Shown one piece after another: positions 8,819-17,633 of a stretch of 64,000 bases of DNA. The first letter of the stretch is position 1; every line of letters begins with the position of its first letter. The translations under genes and the position numbers were made by a program. A model generated the notes under the pieces. The model was not told the DNA's origin. It saw only the letters and a list, made by a program, of their open reading frames with translations, and ran no database searches. The DNA is from Streptomyces sp. SID13031 (lineage in GTDB: Bacteria > Actinomycetota > Actinomycetes > Propionibacteriales > Kribbellaceae): assembly GCF_010548305.1 (NCBI RefSeq), contig NZ_JAAGLV010000002.1, forward strand, positions 62,001-126,000, read 5' to 3'.

Positions 8819-9693
8819 GCATCACCTGGACGCGGCGGCGCCTTGCCCTGCAGCGGTTCTGGTCGGGCTTCCGGAAACATCGGGCCGGTGTCGCCGGGCT
8901 GGTGATCCTGCTGCTCGCCGTCCTGCTCGCGGTGATCGCGCCGCTGTTCATCGACGAGGGCGTGACGAACGTGGTCAGCGGGACCGGCGCGAAGCTGGCG
9001 CCGCCGAGCTGGGACGACCCGCTGGGTACGGACGAGTCCGGCCGGTCCGTGCTGCTGATGATCTGGTGGGGATCGCGGACGTCGTTGCTGATCGGCTTCC
9101 TCGCCGCGCTGCTCAGCATGGTGATCGGGACCGTGCTCGGGATCGCGGCCGGCCACTTCCGCGGCTGGATCGGCGCGATCGTCATGCGGATCACCGACTG
9201 GTTCCTGGTCCTGCCGTCGCTGGTGACAGCGCTCGTGCTGGCGGCGATCCTGGGCGGCAGCACGGTGACGATCATCGCCGCGATCGGCGTCACCTCGTGG
9301 CCGTCGACGGCGCGGTTGATCCGCGCGCAGACGTTGGCGGTGGAGGCGCGACCGTACATCGAACGCTCGCAGGCGTTGGGCGGCGGTCACTGGCACATCA
9401 CCACCCGGCACGTGCTGCCGAACGTCGCACCGTTGCTGTTGGCAAGTACGACGCTGGAGGTGGCGAGCGCGATCGTCACCGAGTCGACGCTCGCGTTCCT
9501 CGGTGTCAGCGCGAACAAGACCTCCTGGGGCACGATGCTCCGCGGCTCGTACGACTGGGGCGCGGCCACGTCGGGCGCCTGGTGGTACATCCTCCTACCG
9601 GGTCTGTGCATCGTCATCGTCGTGCTGGCGTTCACGCTGTGCGGCCGGGCGCTGGAGTCCGTGCTGAATCCGCGGTTGCGGAGGGCCGTCTGA
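8815..9693 (+). CDS. ABC importer permease, DppC/OppC type
   Basis: A 292-residue permease. The N-terminus has the OppC_N pattern (RFWSGFRKHRAGVAGLVILLLAVLLAVIAPL) and the DPLGTDESGRSVLLMIWWGSRTSL block. The coupling loop is EARPYIERSQALGGGHWHITTRHVLPNVAPLLLAS. GTG start overlaps the stop of the previous permease (GTGA), and its own stop overlaps the next start (TGATG). It pairs with the DppB-type subunit to form the importer pore. Confidence 0.92.
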   Translation: MSITWTRRRLALQRFWSGFRKHRAGVAGLVILLLAVLLAVIAPLFIDEGVTNVVSGTGAKLAPPSWDDPLGTDESGRSVLLMIWWGSRTSLLIGFLAALLSMVIGTVLGIAAGHFRGWIGAIVMRITDWFLVLPSLVTALVLAAILGGSTVTIIAAIGVTSWPSTARLIRAQTLAVEARPYIERSQALGGGHWHITTRHVLPNVAPLLLASTTLEVASAIVTESTLAFLGVSANKTSWGTMLRGSYDWGAATSGAWWYILLPGLCIVIVVLAFTLCGRALESVLNPRLRRAV

Positions 9694-10652
9694 TGAGCCT
9701 GCTCGAGTTGGACGACCTGTCCGTGACCTACCTTCTTGGGTCGGGCGAGGTGCCCGCCGTACGGGGCGTGTCGTTGACGCTGGAGGCCGGCGAGGCGCTC
9801 GGGGTCGTCGGTGAGTCGGGGTCGGGGAAGTCGACGCTGGCGATGGCGCTGCTGCGGTTGCTGCCGAAGGACGCCCGGACCTCGGGGCGGATCATGCTCG
9901 GCGGTGAGGACGTGCTCGCGATGAAGTGGGGGCGGTTGCGCGCGGTCCGCTGGGCTGAGGCGTCGATCGTTTTCCAGGGCGCGCAGCACGGGCTCAACCC
10001 GGTGCAGCGGATCGGCACCCAGATCGCGGAACCCTTGCTGGTGCACAAGATCTGCTCGGCTGAGAAGGCTCGCTCGCGAGTCGCTTCCCTGCTTGAGCAG
10101 GTGGGCCTGCCGGCCTGGCGGGCGCGGAGCTATCCGCACGAACTGTCCGGTGGCCAACGGCAACGAGTGATGATCGCGATGGCGCTCGCGTGCGAGCCGC
10201 AGTTGATCGTCGCCGACGAGCCGACCACCGCGCTCGACCTGATGGTGCAGGCGCAGGTGCTGACGCTGATCAAGGAGCTGATCGCGTCGCACGGGATCTC
10301 GTTGCTGATGATCTCGCACGATCTGTCGGTGCTCGCGGATACCTGCGATCGGCTGGCAGTCATGTACGCCGGCCGACTGGTCGAGACCGGTCCTTCCGGT
10401 GGTACGTTCCGGCATCCTTACAGTCAGGCGCTGGCGGCCGCATTCCCGACCGTTGGCGATCCTGCGTCCCGCCTTGCGCCTCGCGGGCTCGGGGGAGACC
10501 CGCCCGATCCGCAGCAGCTTCCGTCGGGGTGTGTGTTCCATCCGCGGTGCCCAGTGGCGCTCGACAGTTGCTCGACCGTTGACGTCGAGCTGCGGCCGGC
10601 GGGCGATCAGCGGACGGTTGCCTGTGTACTGGTCTTGGAGGAATCTTGCTAG
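9693..10652 (+). CDS. ABC importer ATPase, DppD/OppD type
   Basis: A 319-residue ATPase. The open frame extends far upstream, but the ATG at 9693 is chosen because it overlaps the permease stop (TGATG) and gives the standard N-terminus (MSLLELDDLSVTY). Walker A is GESGSGKST, the signature LSGGQRQRV and Walker B LIVADEPTTALD. The C-terminal oligopeptide-transporter extension carries the cysteine pair in GCVFHPRCP and DSC. It energises import together with the DppF-type ATPase, whose start it overlaps by 7 bp. Confidence 0.92.
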   Translation: MSLLELDDLSVTYLLGSGEVPAVRGVSLTLEAGEALGVVGESGSGKSTLAMALLRLLPKDARTSGRIMLGGEDVLAMKWGRLRAVRWAEASIVFQGAQHGLNPVQRIGTQIAEPLLVHKICSAEKARSRVASLLEQVGLPAWRARSYPHELSGGQRQRVMIAMALACEPQLIVADEPTTALDLMVQAQVLTLIKELIASHGISLLMISHDLSVLADTCDRLAVMYAGRLVETGPSGGTFRHPYSQALAAAFPTVGDPASRLAPRGLGGDPPDPQQLPSGCVFHPRCPVALDSCSTVDVELRPAGDQRTVACVLVLEESC

Positions 10653-11575
10653 AGGCAACTGATCTGGCGGTCGAGTTCTCCTCCCGCGGCCGGCGCGCCC
10701 GGGCGGTCGACGGCGTCAACCTCGCGGTCGGGGACGGCGAGATCGTCGCCCTGGTCGGCGAGTCCGGCTGCGGCAAGACCACGCTGGCCCGGACGTTGCT
10801 CGGCCTCGAGCGCCCGAGCTCGGGCACGGTCTCGTACGCCGGATCGCCACTCTCGTACCGGTCGAAGGCTTTGAAGGCCCATCGCCGGCAGGTCCAGCTC
10901 GTCCTGCAGGACCCGATGGGGTCGCTCAACCCGCGCCAGACGGTCTACGAAGCCGTTGCCGAAGGCCCCCGGATCCACGGTCTGGCCGACGAGGAGAAAG
11001 TCGTCGCCGAAGCCCTGTCGCACGCGGGCCTGCGGCCGCCGGAGCGCTTCTTCCTGCGCTACCCGCACGAGCTGTCCGGTGGTCAACGGCAACGAGTCGT
11101 CATCGCCGGCGCCCTCGCCCTCAACCCGAAGGTCCTGATCGCCGACGAACCCGTCGCCTCCCTCGACGCCTCCGTCCGCGGCGAGATCCTGGCCCTCCTG
11201 CTCCGCCTCCGCGACGACCTGGGCTTGTCGGCGCTGGTCGTCACGCACGATCTGGGCCTGGCCTGGAACATCGCCGACCGGGTAGCCGTCATGTACCTCG
11301 GCCGCATCGTCGAGTCCGGCCCCACCGAAGAGATCCTGAAGAACCCCCAGCACCCCTACACCCAGGCCCTGCTCTCGGTACTCCCCGAGTCGCCCAAACG
11401 CATCGTCCTCACCGGCGAACCCCCGGACCCGACCCGCATCCCCACCGGCTGCCGCTTCCATCCCCGCTGCCAGATCGTCGCCGCCGGAAACCCGATCGCG
11501 GAAAAATGCCGCACCGACCTACTCCCAATCCTCCCCAACAAAACCACCCCCCAAGCCGCCTGCCACCTGCTGTAA
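10646..11575 (+). CDS. ABC importer ATPase, DppF/OppF type
   Basis: A 309-residue ATPase read from a TTG at 10646, with GGAGG 4 bases upstream (10637-10641), overlapping the previous gene by 7 bp. Motifs are Walker A GESGCGKTT, signature LSGGQRQRV and Walker B LIADEPVASLD. The C-terminal extension has GCRFHPRCQ and a late Cys (IAEKC). The last third uses strikingly C-ending codons compared with the first two thirds. It is the last gene of the importer operon. Confidence 0.92.
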   Translation: MLEATDLAVEFSSRGRRARAVDGVNLAVGDGEIVALVGESGCGKTTLARTLLGLERPSSGTVSYAGSPLSYRSKALKAHRRQVQLVLQDPMGSLNPRQTVYEAVAEGPRIHGLADEEKVVAEALSHAGLRPPERFFLRYPHELSGGQRQRVVIAGALALNPKVLIADEPVASLDASVRGEILALLLRLRDDLGLSALVVTHDLGLAWNIADRVAVMYLGRIVESGPTEEILKNPQHPYTQALLSVLPESPKRIVLTGEPPDPTRIPTGCRFHPRCQIVAAGNPIAEKCRTDLLPILPNKTTPQAACHLL

Positions 11576-11874
11576 CCCCCACGCCGCTTCGCCCGCTGGC
11601 TCCTACGCTGCTCACCCCTCACCGCTCCCACCCGAACAGAGCTCCTGCGTCGCTCGTACCTGCTGCTCCTGTGTCGCGTCCACGCGCTGCTCCTGCGACG
11701 CACGCTCGCGCGGGTGGTGCAGCGCGCACGTGCGCGCTGCTCCTGCGTCGCGTCTGTGACTCCGTGTGCCTCCGCCCGTGCTTCGCTGCAGGTGGAATTG
11801 CGCCGGGCCAGCTGGCCTGGTGCTGGGCCCTGCTGTCCAGCCCGGAAAGCTGGCCGGTCACTTAGGCTGAGCTG
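11576..11874. other. 299-bp intergenic region after the importer operon
   Basis: No convincing gene is present. The open frames here are low-complexity Arg/Leu/Ala products of a 24-bp repeat (11641-11763). Near the right end, CCGGGCCAGCT and AGCTGGCCGG form a partial inverted repeat that might act as a terminator for the importer operon, but there is no following T-run. Confidence 0.5.
11641..11763. repeat. Decayed 24-bp tandem repeat
   Basis: The core GCTCCTGYGTCGC occurs at 11641, 11665, 11689 (as GCTCCTGCGACGC) and 11739. The intervals are 24, 24 and 50 bp, so one more diverged unit probably lies between the last two. Each unit is GCTCCTG-CGTCGC plus 11 variable GC-rich bases. It is intergenic and shows no terminator or CRISPR-like structure. 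Confidence 0.6.
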
Positions 11875-12411
11875 GTGAGAGTCGACTCAGTCCACTGCGA
11901 CGACAAGCACCGGTTCAGCAAGCCCGCGGTTGATGAGATCCGGCTGATCGAAGGTGTCGGCGTGGACGGCGACGCGCACGCGGGAGTGACCGTGCAGCAT
12001 CTTCATCTGGTGCGTAAAGATCGCACTGCGCCGAACCTCCGGCAGGTCCACCTGATCCCGCGGGAGGTGCTCGACGAGCTGGCGGTCAAGGGCTACGACG
12101 TGGCACCGGGTGAGCTGGGCGAGAACGTCACCACCGTCGGGCTGGAACTCTTCGCGCTCCCGACCGGAACGAAGCTCCAGCTCGGTGAGACCGCGACAGT
12201 GACGGTCACCGGGCTGAGGGACCCCTGCAGTCAGATCAACGGGCTGCGGAAGGGCCTGCTCAGGCAGGTGATGGGGAAGGCCGAGGACGGGACGATCGTT
12301 CGCCGGGTCGGGATCATGAGTGTTGTCAACGTAGGCGGCTTGGTGCGGCCCGGGGACAAGCTGACCGTCGTACTTCCGCCCGAACCTCACGAACCGCTCG
12401 GGCTGGTCTAG
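11875..12411 (+). CDS. MOSC-domain protein
   Basis: A 178-residue stand-alone MOSC domain. The family blocks are VDGDAHAG (GVGVDGDAHAGVTVQH), QVHLIPREVLDEL, GELGENVTTVGL, LQLGETATVTVTG and the sulfur-relay-type cysteine in RDPCSQI. Stand-alone MOSC proteins are linked to molybdenum-cofactor-dependent sulfur or N-hydroxyl chemistry, but the substrate cannot be told here. The GTG at 11875 gives the standard N-terminus (MRVDSVHCDDKHRFSK). The end overlaps the convergent cupin gene by 4 bp. Confidence 0.88.
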   Translation: MRVDSVHCDDKHRFSKPAVDEIRLIEGVGVDGDAHAGVTVQHLHLVRKDRTAPNLRQVHLIPREVLDELAVKGYDVAPGELGENVTTVGLELFALPTGTKLQLGETATVTVTGLRDPCSQINGLRKGLLRQVMGKAEDGTIVRRVGIMSVVNVGGLVRPGDKLTVVLPPEPHEPLGLV

Positions 12412-12929
12412 GACGGGTCCGGGAGCGCGATGGTGCTGGCCAATTCGTTCATTCGGGCGAAGCGGGCCAGTTGGTCGTCGTCGATCGGGGGGACCTCGTG
12501 GCCGGGGACGGCGGGGAGGGCATGGTCGGCGATCACCGTTTCGGTGCCGCCCGGGGTGAACATGAAGATCATCTTGGCGGCGTGGTTCGCGATGTTGTGG
12601 AAGCGGTGCCGGACGCCGCGAGGGATGTGGATGAAGTCGCCGGCCTTGGCGATGAAGAGGTGGTCGCCGTCGAGGAACTCGAGCTCGCCGGACAGCAGGT
12701 AGAAGGTCTCCTCCTCATCCGGATGCGCATGCGGCGGCGGACCGCCACCGGCCGGAACGGTCGCCTCGATGAAGCCGAACGCACCATTGGTCTGAGCAGC
12801 CTTCGCCTTGATCGTGTAGACGTCACCTGCGGCCCAGACGGTGGGGCCCTCACCGGACGGCACATACAGGGCCCCGCGCTTGAACCACTCCGGGTCGTCG
12901 TGAGGCAGGTCGGACCACGGGAAACTCAT
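12408..12929 (-). CDS. Cupin-domain protein (small-molecule dioxygenase-like)
   Basis: A 173-residue single cupin (cupin_2). Metal ligands are visible in motif 1, PHAHPDEEETFYLLSGELEF (His, His, Glu), and motif 2, DFIHIPRGVRHRFHNI (second His). Proteins of this kind are often quercetin-dioxygenase-like or bind small aromatic ligands; no specific reaction can be assigned. It is divergent from an HxlR regulator with 110 bp between starts, a typical regulator-target layout. Confidence 0.8.
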   Translation of the reverse strand: MSFPWSDLPHDDPEWFKRGALYVPSGEGPTVWAAGDVYTIKAKAAQTNGAFGFIEATVPAGGGPPPHAHPDEEETFYLLSGELEFLDGDHLFIAKAGDFIHIPRGVRHRFHNIANHAAKMIFMFTPGGTETVIADHALPAVPGHEVPPIDDDQLARFARMNELASTIALPDPS

Positions 12930-12967
12930 CAGGAAGGGCTCACAATCGGTACCGGGGAAGGAACACG

Positions 12968-12978
12968 GTCAGCCTGAC
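12968..12978. promoter_or_regulatory. Palindrome between the divergent cupin and hxlR genes
   Basis: GTCAG-C-CTGAC is an 11-bp perfect palindrome about 40 bp from the cupin start and 60 bp from the HxlR start. It could be the HxlR operator, but the arms are short and there is no second copy. Confidence 0.25.
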
Positions 12979-13039
12979 GTTGCTGATGAACGCCGGCAAG
13001 AAGGCAGTTTCACCGCACCAGGTATTAAGGAAGGAACCC

Positions 13040-13423
13040 ATGGGATCCGATGACGAGCGAATCGGCTCGTGTGAGCTGGTGCGGTCTACGCTGACGCTGA
13101 TCGGCGAGAAGTGGTCGATGCAGGTGCTGTTCGAGCTGCGCAACGGCCCGGTCCGCTTCAACGAACTCCGCCGCATCCTCACCCCGGTCACCCAGCGCAT
13201 GCTGAGCTCCAGCCTCCGGGGCCTCGAACACGACGGCCTGGTCACCAGGACGGTCCACGCGACGGTCCCACCCCAGGTCGAGTACGCCCTGACCGAACCC
13301 GGCCGCGCCCTCAACGCAGCCCTCCAGCACGTGGCCCATTGGGCCGAAACCCACGGAGAAGCCGTCGTCGCCGCTCGCGCCAACCACCTGGCCGTCACCA
13401 GCCGGGCACCCGCCACCTCGTAG
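13040..13423 (+). CDS. HxlR-family transcriptional regulator
   Basis: A 127-residue MarR-like winged-helix protein. The ATG at 13040 is chosen over an upstream ATG at 12986 because AAGGAAGG lies directly before it and the protein then starts at the HxlR domain. Family features are the N-terminal Cys of IGSCELVRSTLTLIGEKW, the turn KWSMQVLFELRNGPVRFNEL and LTPVTQRMLSSSLRGLEHDGLVTR. Such proteins often sense aldehydes, quinones or disulfide stress via this cysteine. It is divergent from the cupin gene, its likely target. Confidence 0.88.
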   Translation: MGSDDERIGSCELVRSTLTLIGEKWSMQVLFELRNGPVRFNELRRILTPVTQRMLSSSLRGLEHDGLVTRTVHATVPPQVEYALTEPGRALNAALQHVAHWAETHGEAVVAARANHLAVTSRAPATS

Positions 13424-13527
13424 CAGCCGGGCACCGCTGCCTTGTAGGAGACGGCCAACCGGATGGTCGTCTGCCGGCACCGATCGACGACGGCCTCGCA
13501 CTCGGGGAGGTCGTTGGGGATGTGCGA

Positions 13528-15255
13528 TTACTCCGTGAGTCGGTGGGTGCCCAGGTGGTCGACGCGGAAGGTGAAGCCGTTCGGGGTGGTCCATTGCAGT
13601 GCTCCTTCGCCGGACCGCTGGACCTTCCAGCGCCCGTGGGTTTTGACGCGGTGGTGGAACCGCGTTGCCGGTGTGAGGTTGCTGGTGCTCGTCTGGCCTG
13701 GTGGTCCGTGAGGGTCGTAGGGCTTGATGTGGTCCAGGTCGCTGCGGGCCGTGGTTTCTGCTGTGCTGTAAGGGAATCTCTCCACCGGCTGGGTGAGTCC
13801 GACGCGCTCGCGGATCCGGGTGGGGATCTCGTAGGCGTTGACGTCGACGTGCTGGTTGAGGTCGATGACGGGCTTGAGGATGACCCGGTCGTGGCCGAGC
13901 AACTCCTTGAGCTGGGCAGCGAGCATCGATCCGTGGTTCTCGACCCTGACGACGCCCTCACCGCTGAGCAGTGCCTGGTCGGTGAGATGGACGTAAAGGA
14001 CGACGCGGTCGGCCCGGCTGATGCCGGTGGCGGCAACTGCGGCTGCCTTCTTGATCGCGGCCAGCTTGCCGGCCAACTGATGGCGTGAGAACGGGTCGAT
14101 GGCTGCCTTCGTTGCCGCGGCGGGGCAGGCGGCAGGGTGCGTTGGCTGATCGCCGAGGTGCGGATCGACGACGTCGCGATCTGCTTCGTCGTCGAGACCG
14201 GAATCGTCCAGGTCAGGCTCACGGAGCTCAGGCTCGTCGGAGCCAGACCCATGAGTGCCAGATTCGGGAGAGTCGGGCTCGCGGTGGTCGGGCTCGCGGC
14301 GGCCAGGCTCGCGGTGGTCAGGCGTGTGGGGATCAGGCTCGCGGTGGTGACGGGCGTGGGAGTCAGCCTCGGCATCATCGAGAAGGTGTCTGGGAGCGGC
14401 TAGGTCCGGTGCCGCGGCAGTGGGCTCTCTGGGGGAGTCCTGGCCGTCCTTCGTGGGGGCTGAGTTATCGGGCTGGGCGGCCAGGTAGCGGGCTGCGGCC
14501 ACGAGTTCGTAGGCAGCTAGTGGATCGGCGATCCAGCCGATTGCCTTCGCGCGACGAGCCTGGAGAGTGTCGGGGTCGCCGAGCATCTGCAGGGCCCACG
14601 CGAGGTCGTTGATGGTCGCGTCGAAGCGGATCACTTCACCGGCCGCGGCTTTGACCCAGATCGTCTTGGTGCCGTGATCGTCGGACTGCTGAACCCAGAC
14701 GCCACGCTCCCGGGCGCGCTCTTCGGCGGCCTGCCGGGCGGCCTCAGGATCGGCTTCCTTGATCACCGCCTCGACGATCTTTTGCAGGCTGTAGGCCGAC
14801 AGGGTGTCGATGACGGCGACGACCCGTTCGTCTACCAGCGCCGCAGCCTCGCGGGACAGCTTGAGGCAGGCCCGGGCTACAGCGCGGGCCCGCCAGACGA
14901 TGGCTTGACCGTTGACCGTCTTGGCCCAGATCCGGGGCAGGCGGTGGCGAAGCGCGAGTGCTTCGCCGATGTAGGCAGCGGCAGCACCGCTGGACAGCTT
15001 CAGCAGCACACCGAACTCGGCCGGAGCGAACTCGGCGATCGCCGGGCAACCATCACCGCCGTACACGACGAGACGTTCACCTCCCCGCTTCTGCGAGGCT
15101 CGCCGGAAGGCCGGTGGCAGGCTGGCGTGGAGGTCGGCGAAGTGCAACGTCGCCTGGAGTTTGCCGAGCGCCGCCCGGTTCTCCTCCACGTCGAACTCGA
15201 CGGCGGCGTCAAGCGTCGCCGCAGCGTCGAAATCTCCCCATCCATCATCGAACAT
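13528..15255 (-). CDS. DUF222/HNH endonuclease-type protein (13E12-like) with repeat linker
   Basis: A 575-residue protein of the multicopy actinobacterial DUF222-HNH family. Residues about 20-260 form the helical DUF222 region. Residues about 275-370 are a charged, repetitive linker of 5-residue units of the form DHREP. The C-terminal 100 residues carry an HNH nuclease signature: SDLDHIKPYDPHG, then NLTPATRFHHRVKTH. The biological role of this family is unclear; many copies are considered selfish or recombination-related. It lies 111 bp downstream of the MoxR/DUF58 operon on the same strand but is probably separate. Nothing else here suggests a mobile element. Confidence 0.8.
   Translation of the reverse strand: MFDDGWGDFDAAATLDAAVEFDVEENRAALGKLQATLHFADLHASLPPAFRRASQKRGGERLVVYGGDGCPAIAEFAPAEFGVLLKLSSGAAAAYIGEALALRHRLPRIWAKTVNGQAIVWRARAVARACLKLSREAAALVDERVVAVIDTLSAYSLQKIVEAVIKEADPEAARQAAEERARERGVWVQQSDDHGTKTIWVKAAAGEVIRFDATINDLAWALQMLGDPDTLQARRAKAIGWIADPLAAYELVAAARYLAAQPDNSAPTKDGQDSPREPTAAAPDLAAPRHLLDDAEADSHARHHREPDPHTPDHREPGRREPDHREPDSPESGTHGSGSDEPELREPDLDDSGLDDEADRDVVDPHLGDQPTHPAACPAAATKAAIDPFSRHQLAGKLAAIKKAAAVAATGISRADRVVLYVHLTDQALLSGEGVVRVENHGSMLAAQLKELLGHDRVILKPVIDLNQHVDVNAYEIPTRIRERVGLTQPVERFPYSTAETTARSDLDHIKPYDPHGPPGQTSTSNLTPATRFHHRVKTHGRWKVQRSGEGALQWTTPNGFTFRVDHLGTHRLTE
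14275..14349. repeat. 15-bp in-frame minisatellite within the DUF222/HNH gene
   Basis: Five 15-bp units follow one another on the plus strand, of the form GGGCTCGCGGTGGTC with a few substitutions. On the coding strand each encodes five residues related to DHREP. Weaker copies extend leftwards to about 14220. The 15-bp period keeps the frame. Confidence 0.75.
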
Positions 15256-15366
15256 GCATTCGACTTTAGCTCAAGAGTCTGTCGAGCGAAAATCGACGAT
15301 GCCTCGATTCCCCTTATCCACAAGGGATCAACCTCACATCGGCGGTGGATCGAAAAGCGGATATAC

Positions 15367-16659
15367 CTAGAGTCGGCCGGCCTTCTTCAGGGCTAGGTAG
15401 GTGTCGGCCAGGGCTGGGGCGATGTGGTCGGGGTCGGCGTCTACGACGGTGGCGCCGGCTCGGGTCAGGACGGCGGTTACTCGTTCGCGGTCCAGGCGGG
15501 TGCGGGCGGCTGAGGCGGCGCCGTAGATCTCGATCATGTCGGAGAGGGTCGATTCCATCTCCGTCAGGCGGGGGTCGGCGACGGAGGCCAGTACTACGAC
15601 GTGGCGGCGCAGGAGCGGGCCGATGACCGGGAGGAGGGACTCCTCGATCACGGCTGGGTCCAGCCCGGTCAGGAGGACTACTAGGGAGCGCTGGCCCAGG
15701 CGCTCCAATACCTGCGACACGACCACCCGAAAGTCCGTCTGGACGAGTTGGGCGTCCACGTTGGCCAGCGCGTTGACGAAGGATGGCAGCACGTCCTGCG
15801 GGGCCGGGCGGCGGACGTCTGCGCGGACCTCGGAATCGCAGGCCAGCAGGGAGACCCGGTCACCGGCACGAGTCGCCAGGGCGGCCAGCAGTAGTGCTGC
15901 GTCCATCGCGTGGTCCAGCCGTGGCGCGTCCCCGACCCGGCCGGCCGACATCCGGCCCGAGTCGATCACGATGGCCACCTGCCGGTCGCGCTCGGGCCGC
16001 CAGGTACGCAGTACGACGGTGTTGCGGCGGGCCGTGGCTCGCCAGTCGATGCTGCGGACGTCGTCGCCAGGCACGTAGTCGCGCAGTGAGTCGAACTCGG
16101 TGCCCTGACCTCTCACCATCAAGGCGGTGCGGCCATCGAGCTCACGCAGTCGTGCAAGCCGCGACGGCAGGTGCTTGCGGCTGTTGAACGGCGGCAGCGC
16201 CCGCACCGTCCAAGGGACCTTGTGTGCGCCCTGCCGGCCAGCGAACCCGAGCGGCCCGATCGACCGGACAGTCACGCGATCAGCATGCCGATCCCCGCGC
16301 CTGGTGGGCACCAGACGCGTCGTCAGCCGCCGCCGCTCGCCGTTGGGCAGGTCGAGCTTGTGCGGCGGGTCCTGTACTCCGGCCGAAGGCGGCCAAGCGT
16401 CACGCAGCAGCCCCTTGACCCGGCGCCCCGGGTTGGCCACCAGCAGGGTCACGACAGCCTGCTGACCCAGCCGTACTGCGTTGTCGCCCTCCCGACTGAG
16501 CTGCAGCCGCCGAGGCGATCCAGCGAGCAGCAGGTCGACCAGGCACACCAGTAGGACCACAGCCACCACCAGGCCAACCCCGGCCCACCGCGGCATCACC
16601 ACGGCGACGAAGAGGACCCCTGCGGCGGCTAGTACGCCGGCCCGGCCAGTGAGGACCAT
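15367..16659 (-). CDS. DUF58-domain membrane protein of the MoxR cluster
   Basis: A 430-residue protein. The ATG at 16659 is chosen because it overlaps the MoxR stop (ATGA), giving MVLTGRAGVLAAAGVLF with two N-terminal membrane helices. The DUF58 core is seen in FDSLRDYVPGDDVRSIDWRATARR. A VWA-like fold follows with the metal-site-like motif VIVIDSGRMSAG. In the MoxR-DUF58 partnership the AAA ATPase is thought to act as a chaperone on VWA-type proteins. It is the last gene of the five-gene operon. Confidence 0.88.
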   Translation of the reverse strand: MVLTGRAGVLAAAGVLFVAVVMPRWAGVGLVVAVVLLVCLVDLLLAGSPRRLQLSREGDNAVRLGQQAVVTLLVANPGRRVKGLLRDAWPPSAGVQDPPHKLDLPNGERRRLTTRLVPTRRGDRHADRVTVRSIGPLGFAGRQGAHKVPWTVRALPPFNSRKHLPSRLARLRELDGRTALMVRGQGTEFDSLRDYVPGDDVRSIDWRATARRNTVVLRTWRPERDRQVAIVIDSGRMSAGRVGDAPRLDHAMDAALLLAALATRAGDRVSLLACDSEVRADVRRPAPQDVLPSFVNALANVDAQLVQTDFRVVVSQVLERLGQRSLVVLLTGLDPAVIEESLLPVIGPLLRRHVVVLASVADPRLTEMESTLSDMIEIYGAASAARTRLDRERVTAVLTRAGATVVDADPDHIAPALADTYLALKKAGRL

Positions 16660-17633
16660 CAGCGTGGCACTGGCACCGTGGCCAGCACACTCTCCAGTAC
16701 TGCGTCCGCCGTAACACCTTCCAGCTCGGCCTCGGGCCGGATCTGCACCCGGTGCCGCAGACAAGGACGGGCCATCGCCTTCACATCGTCAGGGATCACG
16801 TAGTCGCGCCCGGACAACCAGGCCCACGCCCGAGATACCGCAAGCAGCGCAGTAGCTCCACGAGGCGACACCCCGAGCTGCAGCGACGGCGACTGCCGAG
16901 TGGCCCGACACAGGTCGACCACATAGGCCAGTACGTCCTCCCGTACCGCGACCCGTCGCACCGCCGCCTGCCCGGCCAGCAAGTCCTCCGGCCCGGCCAC
17001 TGGACGCAACCCGGCCGCAGCAAGGTCGCGCGGGTCGAACCCCTGCGCGTGCCGAGCCAGTACCGCGATCTCCGCGTCGCGCGGCGGCATGTCCAACGTG
17101 ACCTTGAGCAGGAAGCGGTCCAGCTGCGCCTCGGGCAACGGGTAGGTGCCCTCGTACTCGATCGGGTTCTGGGTGGCGGCGACGACGAAGGGAACCGGCA
17201 GCATGCGCGGCTCACCGTCGACGGTGACCTGCCGCTCCTCCATCGCCTCCAGCAGCGCGGCCTGCGTCTTCGGCGGCGTCCGGTTGATCTCGTCCGCGAG
17301 CAGGATGTTGGTGAACACCGGCCCCTTGCGGAACTCGAACTCACTCGTCTTCGCGTCGTACACGAGCGACCCGGTGACGTCACCGGGCATCAGGTCGGGG
17401 GTGAACTGGATCCGCTTGGTCTCCAGCCGCATCGCCATCGACAGCGCCCGCACCATCAGCGTCTTCGCCGTGCCAGGGACGCCCTCCAGCAGGACATGGC
17501 CGCGGCAGAGCAGCGCGAGGACCAGGGCGGTCACCGCCGTCTCCTGGCCGACCACGGCCTTGCCGATCTCGTTCCGCAGCTCGACCAGAGCCTGCCTGGC
17601 CCGTTCAGGGGTGACCTCGATAGCGGTCGTCAC
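16659..17633 (-). CDS. MoxR-family AAA+ ATPase
   Basis: A 324-residue AAA_3 ATPase with Walker A GVPGTAKT, Walker B ILLADEINR, the sensor block VVAATQNPIEYEGTYPLPEAQLDRF and the C-terminal lid domain (LQLGVSPRGATALLAVSRAWA). A GTG start overlaps the stop of the DUF4350 gene (GTGA), and its stop overlaps the DUF58 start. MoxR proteins act as chaperones for metal insertion or complex assembly; the client here is unknown but is probably the DUF58 partner. Confidence 0.93.
   Translation of the reverse strand: MTTAIEVTPERARQALVELRNEIGKAVVGQETAVTALVLALLCRGHVLLEGVPGTAKTLMVRALSMAMRLETKRIQFTPDLMPGDVTGSLVYDAKTSEFEFRKGPVFTNILLADEINRTPPKTQAALLEAMEERQVTVDGEPRMLPVPFVVAATQNPIEYEGTYPLPEAQLDRFLLKVTLDMPPRDAEIAVLARHAQGFDPRDLAAAGLRPVAGPEDLLAGQAAVRRVAVREDVLAYVVDLCRATRQSPSLQLGVSPRGATALLAVSRAWAWLSGRDYVIPDDVKAMARPCLRHRVQIRPEAELEGVTADAVLESVLATVPVPR

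Noticed and set aside
11641..11763. Possible CRISPR array
   Set aside because: Units are 24 bp and diverged, there are no unique spacers of constant length and no cas genes.
13528..15255. HNH gene as part of a prophage or mobile element
   Set aside because: No integrase, attachment repeats, phage structural genes or terminal repeats nearby; the family is multicopy in normal actinobacterial chromosomes.
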